From NCBI GenBank assembly GCA_021201965.1, contig JAJQDY010000050.1:1-57900 (forward strand): 57,900 bases of DNA, in the 5' to 3' direction. A program made the position numbers and the translations under genes. The notes below the pieces were generated by a model that worked only from the letters and a program-made list of their open reading frames with translations, made no database searches and was not told the origin of the DNA. Numbering within the stretch: position 1 is the stretch's first letter; every line of letters begins with the position of its first letter. Below are positions 37,726 to 45,448 of this stretch, in pieces. The DNA comes from Phascolarctobacterium sp. Lineage in GTDB: Bacteria; Bacillota; Negativicutes; Acidaminococcales; Acidaminococcaceae.

Positions 37726-38154
37726 ATGCCATATGTGGAAACTAAAACCGTAATTAAGGGCGAAGGCAGGAAAATTTATGAAATTATCAGCAACATGGCC
37801 GGCTATCCGCTTTTCATGAAGGACCTGGTCAGCGTTGATATCCTGGAGCGGGGAGACGGGTATACCATATCCCACTGGGTGTCAAATATTGATGGCAGGA
37901 AAATAGTCTGGACGGAAAGGGATGACTTTTATCCCGCTGACCTTAAAATAACCTACCGCCAGACGGATGGCGACCTTAAAAAGATGGAAGGCGCCTGGAA
38001 CATAAAGGAAGAGGATGGCTGCTGCGAAGTGAGCCTTTCCGTTGATTTTGAGTTCGGCATTTCCATGATTGCGGGGCTCCTTAACCCAATCTTAAAGAAA
38101 AAGGTCAGGGAAAACAGTGAGAACATGCTCCTGGCCGTAAAGGGACAAATTTAA
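37726..38154 (+). CDS. SRPBCC/START-like lipid- or ligand-binding protein
   Basis: A 142-residue protein with the layout of the polyketide cyclase/RatA-type helix-grip fold: an initial VETKTVIKGEGRKIYEIISNM-like strand and helix (shown as motifs VETKTVIKGEG and KIYEIISNM), a middle antiparallel sheet, and a long C-terminal helix. Such proteins bind hydrophobic ligands. No catalytic residues are clear and the ligand is unknown. It follows the aminotransferase by nine bases and precedes the htpX promoter. Confidence 0.75.
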   Translation: MPYVETKTVIKGEGRKIYEIISNMAGYPLFMKDLVSVDILERGDGYTISHWVSNIDGRKIVWTERDDFYPADLKITYRQTDGDLKKMEGAWNIKEEDGCCEVSLSVDFEFGISMIAGLLNPILKKKVRENSENMLLAVKGQI

Positions 38155-38178
38155 AAATAATCACAGTCCTGTTATAAT
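38150..38178 (+). promoter_or_regulatory. Promoter of htpX
   Basis: TTTAAA (38150-38155), a 17-base spacer and TATAAT (38173-38178), 38 bases before htpX. The -35 is weak and overlaps the end of the SRPBCC gene. Confidence 0.4.
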
Positions 38179-38215
38179 TTTTGCAATGGTATTTTGAAAG
38201 GGAGGAATAAAAAAG

Positions 38216-39058
38216 ATGAAGACAGCAATGCTTATGGCGGCAATGATGGCGCTTTTCATGCTGCTTGGCAATTATTTCGGCGGCCAGCAGGGCATGTTCA
38301 TGATGCTCATAATTTCGCTTGCTATGAATTTTTATACCTATTGGAACAGTGACAGGCTGGTCCTTGCCCAGTATAAGGCCCGCAAGGTGGATATGAACAG
38401 CGCGCCCGGGCTCTACAGGATAGTCGATGGGCTTGCGAAAAAGGCCAACATACAGACGCCAAGGGTCTACATCGTGCCGAGCAATGTGCCGAATGCCTTT
38501 GCCACGGGGAGAAATCCGGAGCATGCAGCCGTTGCGGTACACAGCGGGCTCGTGGATATCTTAAATAAAGATGAAATAGAAGGCGTCATCGGCCATGAGC
38601 TGAGCCACATCCTGCACCGCGATACCTTAATCAGCACGGTTGCAGCATCCATGGCCGGCGCAATAACGTATATTGCCCAGTTCGGTTTCTTTTTCAGCGG
38701 CGGGCGCAATAACAGGAATTCCATCGGCTCGCTCCTAATACTGCTTCTGGCGCCCATGGCTGCCATGGTAATCCAAATGGCGGTTTCAAGGTCCAGGGAA
38801 TATGAGGCGGACAGGTCAGGCGGGGCGCTCTGCGGCAATCCAGATGCACTGGCTGATGCGCTGTTGAAGCTCGACCAGTATTCCAAGAGGGAGCTCATGC
38901 AGAATGCCACCCCGACCACAGCGCATATGTTTATCGTGAATCCCTTTTCCGCCAAGAACATGCAGAAAATGTTCAGCACGCATCCCAGCACGGAAGAGCG
39001 CGTAAAACTGCTCCGGGAACAGGCTGAGGTAATGCGTGAGAATGGAGAACTTAGATGA
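38216..39058 (+). CDS. htpX: Membrane zinc metalloprotease HtpX
   Basis: Quality-control protease of inner-membrane proteins. The 280 residues have two N-terminal transmembrane segments (about 1-20 and 24-42), the zinc motif HELSH (127-131), further hydrophobic segments near 140-185, and the third-ligand region SREYEADRSG. Length and domain order are normal. GGGAGGAA lies nine bases before the ATG. The end overlaps the M42 peptidase by four bases (ATGA). Confidence 0.95.
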   Translation: MKTAMLMAAMMALFMLLGNYFGGQQGMFMMLIISLAMNFYTYWNSDRLVLAQYKARKVDMNSAPGLYRIVDGLAKKANIQTPRVYIVPSNVPNAFATGRNPEHAAVAVHSGLVDILNKDEIEGVIGHELSHILHRDTLISTVAASMAGAITYIAQFGFFFSGGRNNRNSIGSLLILLLAPMAAMVIQMAVSRSREYEADRSGGALCGNPDALADALLKLDQYSKRELMQNATPTTAHMFIVNPFSAKNMQKMFSTHPSTEERVKLLREQAEVMRENGELR

Positions 39059-40124
39059 AAAAGAATCTGCAGTGGCTGAAGGAATTTTCCGAAACCTGCG
39101 GTGTTTCAGGATTTGAAGGGCGCATGAAGGCGCTTACGGTAAAGAGGCTCACTGGTCTCTGCGATGTGAGCTACGACAGGCTGGGCAGTGTGGTCTCCAC
39201 AAAAAAGGGGCCGGCTGCGCCTTGCATTATGCTTGCAATCCATATGGATGAAATAGGCTTCCTCGTGAAGCACTTTACCAAGGAAGGCTTTTTGAAATTC
39301 ACCTGCCTCGGCGGCTGGTGGGAACAGGTAATGCTGAGCCAGCGCGTCACCGTCCATGGATCAAATGGCGATCTTGTGGGCGTAATAGGCAGCAAAACTC
39401 CCCATGTTTTAAGTCCTGAAGAACGTAAGAAAGTGGTCCAGAAAAAGGATATGTATATTGATATCGTGGCCGAAAGCGCAAAAGCGGCAAGGGAACTTGG
39501 CGTCTTTGAAGGCTGTCCCGCAACTCCCTGCGTTGAAATGGCCGTCATGGACGATGGGAATACCCTCATCGGCAAGGCCTGGGATAACCGCATGGCTGTG
39601 CCGTCATGGCGGATGTTATGGAAAACCTGGCGAAAAATCCGGGACCTAATACCGTCTGCGGCGTTGCCACGGTCCAGGAGGAAGTGGGCCTGTGCGGCGC
39701 ATAGACCAGCGCCAACATGCTTAAACCCGATATTGCCCTTGTCATTGACACCTGCGTTGCGGGAGGCACGCCCGGGGTTGCTGATGACGTGGCCCCGGCA
39801 AAAATAGGCAAATGGGTTGCCGTGACAATATATGATGCCGGCATGATCCCCACCACCGCGCTCAGGGATTTCGCATTCAAGATTGCGGAAGATCTCGGCA
39901 TCCCGGTGCAGATAAGCATTTCGGAGGGAGGCGCGACCGACGGCGGAAGAATCCATCTTGCCGGGGAAGGCGTGCTCACCCTTACCTTCAGTATCCCGAC
40001 ACGCTACATCCACAGCCACCAGTCGGTAATCCACCTCGATGATTACGAAGTGGCAGTGAAACTCATTACCGCAATGGTAAGGAAACTTAACATGAGACAG
40101 TATAAGAAACTGCTCGGGACATAA
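39055..40124 (+). pseudogene. M42-family metallo-aminopeptidase, frameshift and nonsense
   Basis: An intact copy would be a cytoplasmic dinuclear-metal aminopeptidase or cellulase-like M42 enzyme of about 355 residues. The first 180 residues are normal, with His63 and Asp65 in AIHMDEIGF and the bridging Asp177 in KAWDNRM. One G appears missing near 39594, since ATGGCTGTGCC should read ATGGGCTGTGCC; the frame shifts and runs off-family to 39807. The original frame continues with [11 protein letters not shown] but meets a TAG at 39702, where a Lys would be expected before TSANMLKPDIA. The remainder to 40124 is good. Two independent lesions make this a true pseudogene. It is coupled to htpX by ATGA. 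Confidence 0.9.
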
Positions 40125-40177
40125 TAGGGCTGAAACCGGAGGACGGTTTGGCATATATTTTTTAAGGAGAGATAGTT

Positions 40178-40591
40178 ATGCAGCAGACGCTGGTACTAGT
40201 AAAACCAGACGGGGTAAGGAAGAACCTCATTGGCGAAATCATAGCTCGCTTTGAGCGCAGGGGACTCAGGGTTGCCGCCTTGAAGCTGGTCAAAATTACT
40301 AAAAAACAGGCAAAATTCCATTACGCAGAGCATGATGGAAAACCGTTTTTCGACGAACTGGTAGATTTTATCACGTCAGGCCCGGTGGCCGCCATGATCA
40401 TAGAGGGCGAAAATGCCATTAAAGCCGTGCGCAGGCTTATGGGTGCGACTAACCCGCTGGATTCTGTTCCCGGTTCCATCCGCGGCGACTATGCATTAAG
40501 CATCGGCGAAAACATCGTCCACGGAAGTGACGGTGAAGAATCTGCGGCGAGGGAAATAAAGAACTTCTTTACCCCTGAAGAGATATACTGA
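40178..40591 (+). CDS. ndk: Nucleoside diphosphate kinase
   Basis: Balances nucleoside triphosphate pools through a phosphohistidine intermediate. The 137 residues begin QQTLVLVKPDGV and contain the catalytic His in NIVHGSDG; the RGDYALSIGEN segment precedes it. Length is normal. AAGGAGAGA lies upstream of the ATG. It stands 18 bases before the cobalamin adenosyltransferase, probably in one transcript. Confidence 0.97.
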   Translation: MQQTLVLVKPDGVRKNLIGEIIARFERRGLRVAALKLVKITKKQAKFHYAEHDGKPFFDELVDFITSGPVAAMIIEGENAIKAVRRLMGATNPLDSVPGSIRGDYALSIGENIVHGSDGEESAAREIKNFFTPEEIY

Positions 40592-40609
40592 TATTAAGGA
40601 GGGTTTAAG

Positions 40610-41122
40610 ATGACGAAAGCAGCCGTCTATACCAGGACAGGCGATAAAGGGACCACGGGCCTTTATACCGGCGAACGTGTCCCGAAACAGAGCCTGCGCG
40701 TTGAAGCCTACGGCACCATTGATGAAATTACATCCGCACTGGGCCTTGCAAGGGCAACCGTTAAGCGGAAGGATGTCAGGGAAACCATTTTCAAGGTGCA
40801 GCAGCTCCTCATGTCGCTCATGGCAGATGTGGCAAGCCTTAACCTTCCGGAACCTTATATAAAGGAAGAGCACGTAAAACTCTTTGAAGAGACCATTGAC
40901 AGATTTGACGGGATGCTGCAGCCATTGAAGCATTTCCTCATTTCTGGCGATGCGCAGGGCGCCGCTGCCCTTGATATCGCCCGCACTACCACGCGCCGGG
41001 CTGAACGGTGCCTCCTGAGGCTTAATGAGAAGGAGCCGGTAAACCCCCAGGTACTTATCTGCCTTAACAGGCTTTCAGATCTCTGTTTTATCCTTGCAAG
41101 GGTCGAAACGGAAGTGAAATAA
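40610..41122 (+). CDS. PduO-type ATP:cob(I)alamin adenosyltransferase
   Basis: Makes adenosylcobalamin from cob(I)alamin and ATP. The 170 residues have the ATP-binding YTRTGDKGTTGLYTG near the start, VEAYGTIDEITSALGLA, and the C-terminal TTTRRAERCLLRL and NRLSDLCFILAR motifs of the trimeric PduO/MMAB family. It suggests that the cell uses B12-dependent enzymes, for example methylmalonyl-CoA mutase in propionate production. AAGGAGG precedes the ATG, and a strong terminator follows. Confidence 0.93.
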   Translation: MTKAAVYTRTGDKGTTGLYTGERVPKQSLRVEAYGTIDEITSALGLARATVKRKDVRETIFKVQQLLMSLMADVASLNLPEPYIKEEHVKLFEETIDRFDGMLQPLKHFLISGDAQGAAALDIARTTTRRAERCLLRLNEKEPVNPQVLICLNRLSDLCFILARVETEVK

Positions 41123-41132
41123 GCAGGAATGC

Positions 41133-41167
41133 AAAAAGGCACCGGGTTAAACCAGGTGCCTTTTTTT
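41133..41167. terminator. Two-way terminator
   Basis: AAAAAGGCACC (41133-41143) pairs with GGTGCCTTTTTTT (41155-41167). The A run on the left and T run on the right let it end both the ndk transcript and the convergent small gene. Confidence 0.92.
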
Positions 41168-41180
41168 ACATATAAGCCAA

Positions 41181-41366
41181 TCAGTCCCAGCGCTTCAGGA
41201 TATCGTCAATGATTTCCTTTTGCGTACTGCGCCGTTTCCTTTCGCCGCTGCAGTAATTGTTGTCCATGTGGTCGGTGGAGTAGTCGGCGTAATCAAAATC
41301 ATCGTCCGGCCGCTCGTAGCTGCGGGTGTAATCGCCGTGGCCGTCGTCAAATAAAAACTGTTCCAT
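41181..41366 (-). CDS. Small acidic protein of unknown function
   Basis: Sixty-one residues, rich in Asp and Tyr in the first half (EQFLFDDGHGDY, DDDFDYADYS) and ending with a basic stretch and KEIIDDILKRWD. It is not recognised. It looks real because a GGGAGGT site stands just before the ATG, a TAAAAT lies about 25 bases further upstream, and a strong terminator follows. It has no transmembrane segment. Function unknown. Confidence 0.6.
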   Translation of the reverse strand: MEQFLFDDGHGDYTRSYERPDDDFDYADYSTDHMDNNYCSGERKRRSTQKEIIDDILKRWD

Positions 41367-41481
41367 GAAAATGACCTCCCGTACATATCCATTTTACCAC
41401 ATATTAAAAAATAAGGAAATTTTTCCGCTGAGCAGCCATGGTGGATAAGGCGATTTTTTAATTTATTTTCCATTTCCCGCC

Positions 41482-41510
41482 TTGAATATATAATCAGAAT
41501 ATGATATAGT
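41482..41510 (+). promoter_or_regulatory. Promoter of ppsA
   Basis: TTGAAT (41482-41487), a 17-base spacer and TATAGT (41505-41510), 60 bases before the gene, in a strongly AT-rich stretch. Confidence 0.6.
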
Positions 41511-41570
41511 ATACATTATATAGGGAATAAATGTCCATAAAAGCATAATATAAAAAGGAGAACAGTAAAC

Positions 41571-43961
41571 ATGAAAAAAGCAGAGCAGTTCCTTCTGTGG
41601 TTTGAACAGCTGGAAAGAGAAGACGTGGGAATAGTAGGCGGCAAGTCCTCTTCGCTTGGTGAAATGACGGCAAAGACAGATGTGCCGGTGCCCTATGGTT
41701 TTGCGACCACGGCTTGTGCCTACAGATATTTTGCGGAAAAAAGCGGCCTGAATGCAAAAATAGCGGAACTTCTGAAGGGCCTTACCGATGTGGAGGATAG
41801 CAGGCAGCTGCGTACCGTGAGCGCCGAAATCAGAAAGATCATCATGGAAGCCGAGATGCCGAAGGATCTTGCGGATGCCATCCGCAAGGCCTACGAGGAA
41901 CTTGGCAAGAAGATGGAGGAAAAAGATCCTTATGTAGCTGTACGTTCCAGCGCCACGGCGGAAGATCTTCCCGATGCTAGTTTCGCGGGCCAGCAGGATA
42001 CCTATCTTAACGTCCGCAGTGCCGATACCATTATCGCAAAAGTGAAGGAATGCTATGCTTCCTGTTTTACCGACCGTGCGGTCTATTACCGCGAGAAACA
42101 TGGCTTTGACCATATGGAGGTTGCGCTTTCCGCCGCCATCCAGATGATGGTATTCTCCAAGGCTGCAGGCGTAATGTTTACCGTTAATGTCGCATCAGGT
42201 GATGATAAGAACATTTTAATAGAGGCTGCCTGGGGACTTGGCGAATACGTGGTCCAGGGTACCGTAACCCCGGATAACTATACGGTAAGGAAAGCGGACA
42301 AGACGATTATCGAAAAGAATGTCAACGACCAGGATATCAAGCTCGTGCGCAAGAAAGGCGGCGACTGTGAGGAACAGAAGGTGCCGAAAAAAGAGCGCAC
42401 CGAGCAGAAGATCAGCGATGAACAGATCCTGGAACTGGCGGACTATGCCATGAAAATAGAAAAACACTATGGCCGCTACATGGACATGGAGTGGGGCATT
42501 GACGAGCGCACCAATAAGGTATGGCTGCTGCAGGCCCGTCCGGAAACCGTCTGGAGCCGCCGCAACAAGGGAAAGAAGGCCGAAGATAAGAATACTGCTT
42601 TCGGTAAAAAGGATGAAAACAGGAAAGTCGTGGCCAAGGGCCTTCCCGCAAGCCCTGGCAGTGCATCGGGCAGTGTGCATGTAATTTTGGATCCTTCACA
42701 TATTGATGAATTCAAGGAAGGGGAAATCCTCGTAACGGAAATGACGACTCCCGACTGGGTTCCCGCCATGAAGAAGGCCAAAGCCATCGTGACGGACAGC
42801 GGCGGCATGACTTGCCACGCATCCATTGTAAGCCGCGAGCTCGGAATTCCCTGCATCGTCGGTACCAAGAGCTGCGGAGATGCCGCAACGGCCAGTATTA
42901 CTGACGGCATGGATGTAACAGTTGATGCCACAAACGGCATTGTTTATGAAGGCATCCTGGAAGATCAGAAGAAGGAAGAAGCTCAAGTACAGCAGGTTGT
43001 GGCTGCGGCCGAATATTTCCCGCCGACCGGCACAAAGGTTTATATGAACCTCGGGGATCCGGATCTTGCGGATAAATGTTCCAAGCTTCCCTGCGACGGC
43101 ATAGGGCTTATGCGTGAGGAGTTCATCTGGACTACCTATATCCACGAACATCCCCTCTATCTGATAAAGATCGGGCACCCGGAGAGGGTAGTGGACCAGC
43201 TTGCTGAAGGCATATGGAAAGTATGCCAGGCCATGAACCCGAGGCCCGTGACACTAAGGTTCAGCGATTTCAAATCCAGCGAATACCGTGACCTGAAAGG
43301 CGGGGATGAGTTCGAACCATATGAACCCTCGGCACTTCTCGGGTGGCGCGGTGCGTCCCGTTACTACGACCACAAATACATTGAGGGATTTAAACTGGAG
43401 TGCATGGCCGTGCGCAAGGTGCGTGAGGAATACGGCCTTAAGAACCTTAACGTCATGATTCCTTTCTGCAGGAACGTGGAGGAAGCCGAAAAGGTAACTG
43501 CAATTATGGCCGAATGCGGCCTGTCAAGGGGCAAGGATTTTAAGGTATGGCTAATGGCGGAAATCCCATCCAATATAATCCTGGCCGATCAGTTCAATAA
43601 GTATGTTGACGGTTATTCCATAGGCTCAAATGACCTGACCATGCTGGTATTAGGCTGCGACCGCGATAACGATACCGTGTCCCATATCTACGATGAGCGG
43701 AACCTTGCCGTAAAACGCGCCGTGAGGCATCTTATTGAAGTGGCCCATAAAGGCGGCAAGACAGTTTCCATCTGCGGGCAGGCACCGAGCGTATATCCGG
43801 AGTTCTGCGAGTTCCTCATTAAGAGCGGTATTGACAGCATTTCCGTAAATCCTGATACCGTAAAATTCACGAAGAAACTCGTGGCACAGCTGGAGCAGCG
43901 CCTCATGCTTGATGCGGCTACAGGGTGCGGATGCGTTGAAGAAGAGGATTTAAACTGGTAA
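41571..43961 (+). CDS. ppsA: Phosphoenolpyruvate synthase
   Basis: Converts pyruvate and ATP to PEP, AMP and phosphate, the entry to gluconeogenesis. The 796 residues have an N-terminal ATP-grasp domain (GGKSSSLGEM, AVRSSATAEDLPDASFAGQQ), a swivelling phosphohistidine domain (GGMTCHASIVSRELGIPC) and a C-terminal PEP/pyruvate barrel (GIGLMREEF, SIGSNDLTMLVLG, CGQAPS). A charged linker lies near 340-365. Length is typical. AAAGGAGAA precedes the ATG. It has its own promoter and terminator. Confidence 0.95.
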   Translation: MKKAEQFLLWFEQLEREDVGIVGGKSSSLGEMTAKTDVPVPYGFATTACAYRYFAEKSGLNAKIAELLKGLTDVEDSRQLRTVSAEIRKIIMEAEMPKDLADAIRKAYEELGKKMEEKDPYVAVRSSATAEDLPDASFAGQQDTYLNVRSADTIIAKVKECYASCFTDRAVYYREKHGFDHMEVALSAAIQMMVFSKAAGVMFTVNVASGDDKNILIEAAWGLGEYVVQGTVTPDNYTVRKADKTIIEKNVNDQDIKLVRKKGGDCEEQKVPKKERTEQKISDEQILELADYAMKIEKHYGRYMDMEWGIDERTNKVWLLQARPETVWSRRNKGKKAEDKNTAFGKKDENRKVVAKGLPASPGSASGSVHVILDPSHIDEFKEGEILVTEMTTPDWVPAMKKAKAIVTDSGGMTCHASIVSRELGIPCIVGTKSCGDAATASITDGMDVTVDATNGIVYEGILEDQKKEEAQVQQVVAAAEYFPPTGTKVYMNLGDPDLADKCSKLPCDGIGLMREEFIWTTYIHEHPLYLIKIGHPERVVDQLAEGIWKVCQAMNPRPVTLRFSDFKSSEYRDLKGGDEFEPYEPSALLGWRGASRYYDHKYIEGFKLECMAVRKVREEYGLKNLNVMIPFCRNVEEAEKVTAIMAECGLSRGKDFKVWLMAEIPSNIILADQFNKYVDGYSIGSNDLTMLVLGCDRDNDTVSHIYDERNLAVKRAVRHLIEVAHKGGKTVSICGQAPSVYPEFCEFLIKSGIDSISVNPDTVKFTKKLVAQLEQRLMLDAATGCGCVEEEDLNW

Positions 43962-43978
43962 AAATTGAAATTTTTATG

Positions 43979-44013
43979 AAACCCGCGGGAAATTCCGCGG
44001 GTTTGCTGTTTTT
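43979..44013 (+). terminator. Terminator after ppsA
   Basis: AAACCCGCGG (43979-43988) pairs with CCGCGGGTTT (43995-44004), followed by GCTGTTTTT. It opens a 317-base gap (43962-44278) that also holds the promoter and dyad of the efflux genes and otherwise nothing recognisable. Confidence 0.88.
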
Positions 44014-44167
44014 ACGGCAGAAAGTCTGACTAAGGTGTAAACTTTTGACTGCGACGGATTGTTTTAGCGGATTTCACGGCCGCCCGCAGGAAAAACCGCA
44101 AAATCAAAAACAGCTGGAAGCAAGTAAAAATGCGAATTTACGCTGCTTTAGAAAGTTAAATCCTGCC

Positions 44168-44199
44168 CACTTGTAAATACAGGTGAAAAAGAGTAAAAT
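44168..44199 (+). promoter_or_regulatory. Promoter of the RND pump with an overlapping 18-bp dyad
   Basis: TTGTAA (44171-44176), a 17-base spacer and TAAAAT (44194-44199). The dyad CACTTGTA-AA-TACAGGTG (44168-44185) covers the -35. A dimeric repressor such as a TetR- or MarR-type regulator bound there would block the promoter. The regulator gene is not in the window. Confidence 0.55.
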
Positions 44200-44278
44200 T
44201 AGGGTATCTATTGGCATGCCTATTTCAGATTGCCACTGAAAATGTAAAGTCATAAAATCTGCAGACGAGGTGAAAAGA

Positions 44279-45448
44279 TTGGATAATAACAATGTAAAAA
44301 ATATAGATACAAAAAATCTGGAAGCGGCAAAACGCAGAAAGCGTACGGCAATAGTCGTGCTGGCGGTACTGGCGGTTATTGTCGTTTTCCGTATCGTTAC
44401 GAATGTAATAAGGGAAAACGCGCGTGCCGAGCGTATTGCTGCCGGCAGCGATGTCTCCGTATCCGTTGGCTATCCTTCAAGAAGGACCATTATCCCCAAA
44501 ATGGAATTTTCAGGAATTTTGGATCCTGAATGGCAGGCGGAAGTCGGTTCCAAGGTTGACGGACGCCTTGAAAAAGTATTCGTACGTGAAGGGGATACTG
44601 TTACCAAAGGACAGGTCCTTGCGCTGCTCGAACAGGAAGATACTTCGGCGGATCTCTTAAATGCACAGGGTTCTTTCATGGATGCGGAAACTAACCTGCG
44701 CAAGGCACAGTCTGATCTGGTCCGCTATCAGGAACTTTACGATAGGGGGGCAGTATCAGAGCAGACTGTCGATGATTACCGCTTTGCCCGCGATAACGCC
44801 ATTGCCAAGCTTGAAGCTGCCCGCGGCAACCTGCAGGGCATGGAATCCAAATCAGCGGCAACGGCCGTAGAGGCCCCTGCGGATGGGATTATTTATAAAC
44901 GTTACTACCAGGAGGGTTACTATGCAAAATATGGTACCTCCCTGTTTGCTATTGCCGATATCAGCATGTTAAAGACCGTTATCAACGTGCCTGAAGGCCA
45001 GATTGCGGGTATTTCCGTGGGCAACGAGGCAAAGGTCGTACTGCCTGCATTTACGGGACGTGAAATCATAGGCCATGTTACGCGTATTTCACCCGTAGCC
45101 GATATTCCGGGGCATACCTTTGCGACAGAGGTAAGCGTTAATAATACGGAAGGCCTCAGGGCCGGCGTTTTCGCCACTGTTTACATGACCGGCAACCCCA
45201 TAGAAAACGTGCTTACCATACCGCCTTATGCCATAGTAATGCGTGATGACCAGCAGACAGTTTATGTAGTTAACGACGAAGGCGTAGTAACACGCCGCGT
45301 GCTTACAACCGGCTATTTCGATGAAAATGCCGTTCAAATCCTGAACGGGCTTTCGGAGAATGACCAGATTGTAACCAGCGGCCAGAATAAATTGCGTGAA
45401 GGCACTAAGATCGTGCAAGAAAAAGATAAAATAGGTAGCATTAAATGA
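44279..45448 (+). CDS. RND efflux pump periplasmic adaptor subunit
   Basis: Membrane-fusion protein linking the inner-membrane permease to an outer-membrane channel. The 389 residues have an N-terminal transmembrane helix (about 22-42, TAIVVLAVLAVIVVFRIV) without a lipobox Cys, then the lipoyl halves (VDGRLEKVFVREGDTVTKGQ and VEAPADGIIYKRYYQEG, given here as motif starts), an alpha-hairpin (about 115-180), a beta-barrel and a C-terminal domain. The TTG at 44279 follows GAGGTG by six bases; a GTG at 44270 would put that site inside the gene. It overlaps the permease by four bases. Confidence 0.93.
   Translation: MDNNNVKNIDTKNLEAAKRRKRTAIVVLAVLAVIVVFRIVTNVIRENARAERIAAGSDVSVSVGYPSRRTIIPKMEFSGILDPEWQAEVGSKVDGRLEKVFVREGDTVTKGQVLALLEQEDTSADLLNAQGSFMDAETNLRKAQSDLVRYQELYDRGAVSEQTVDDYRFARDNAIAKLEAARGNLQGMESKSAATAVEAPADGIIYKRYYQEGYYAKYGTSLFAIADISMLKTVINVPEGQIAGISVGNEAKVVLPAFTGREIIGHVTRISPVADIPGHTFATEVSVNNTEGLRAGVFATVYMTGNPIENVLTIPPYAIVMRDDQQTVYVVNDEGVVTRRVLTTGYFDENAVQILNGLSENDQIVTSGQNKLREGTKIVQEKDKIGSIK

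Noticed and set aside
38213-39058. HtpX as part of a stress operon with its own heat-shock operator
   Set aside because: No CIRCE-like inverted repeat is visible upstream; only an ordinary weak promoter.
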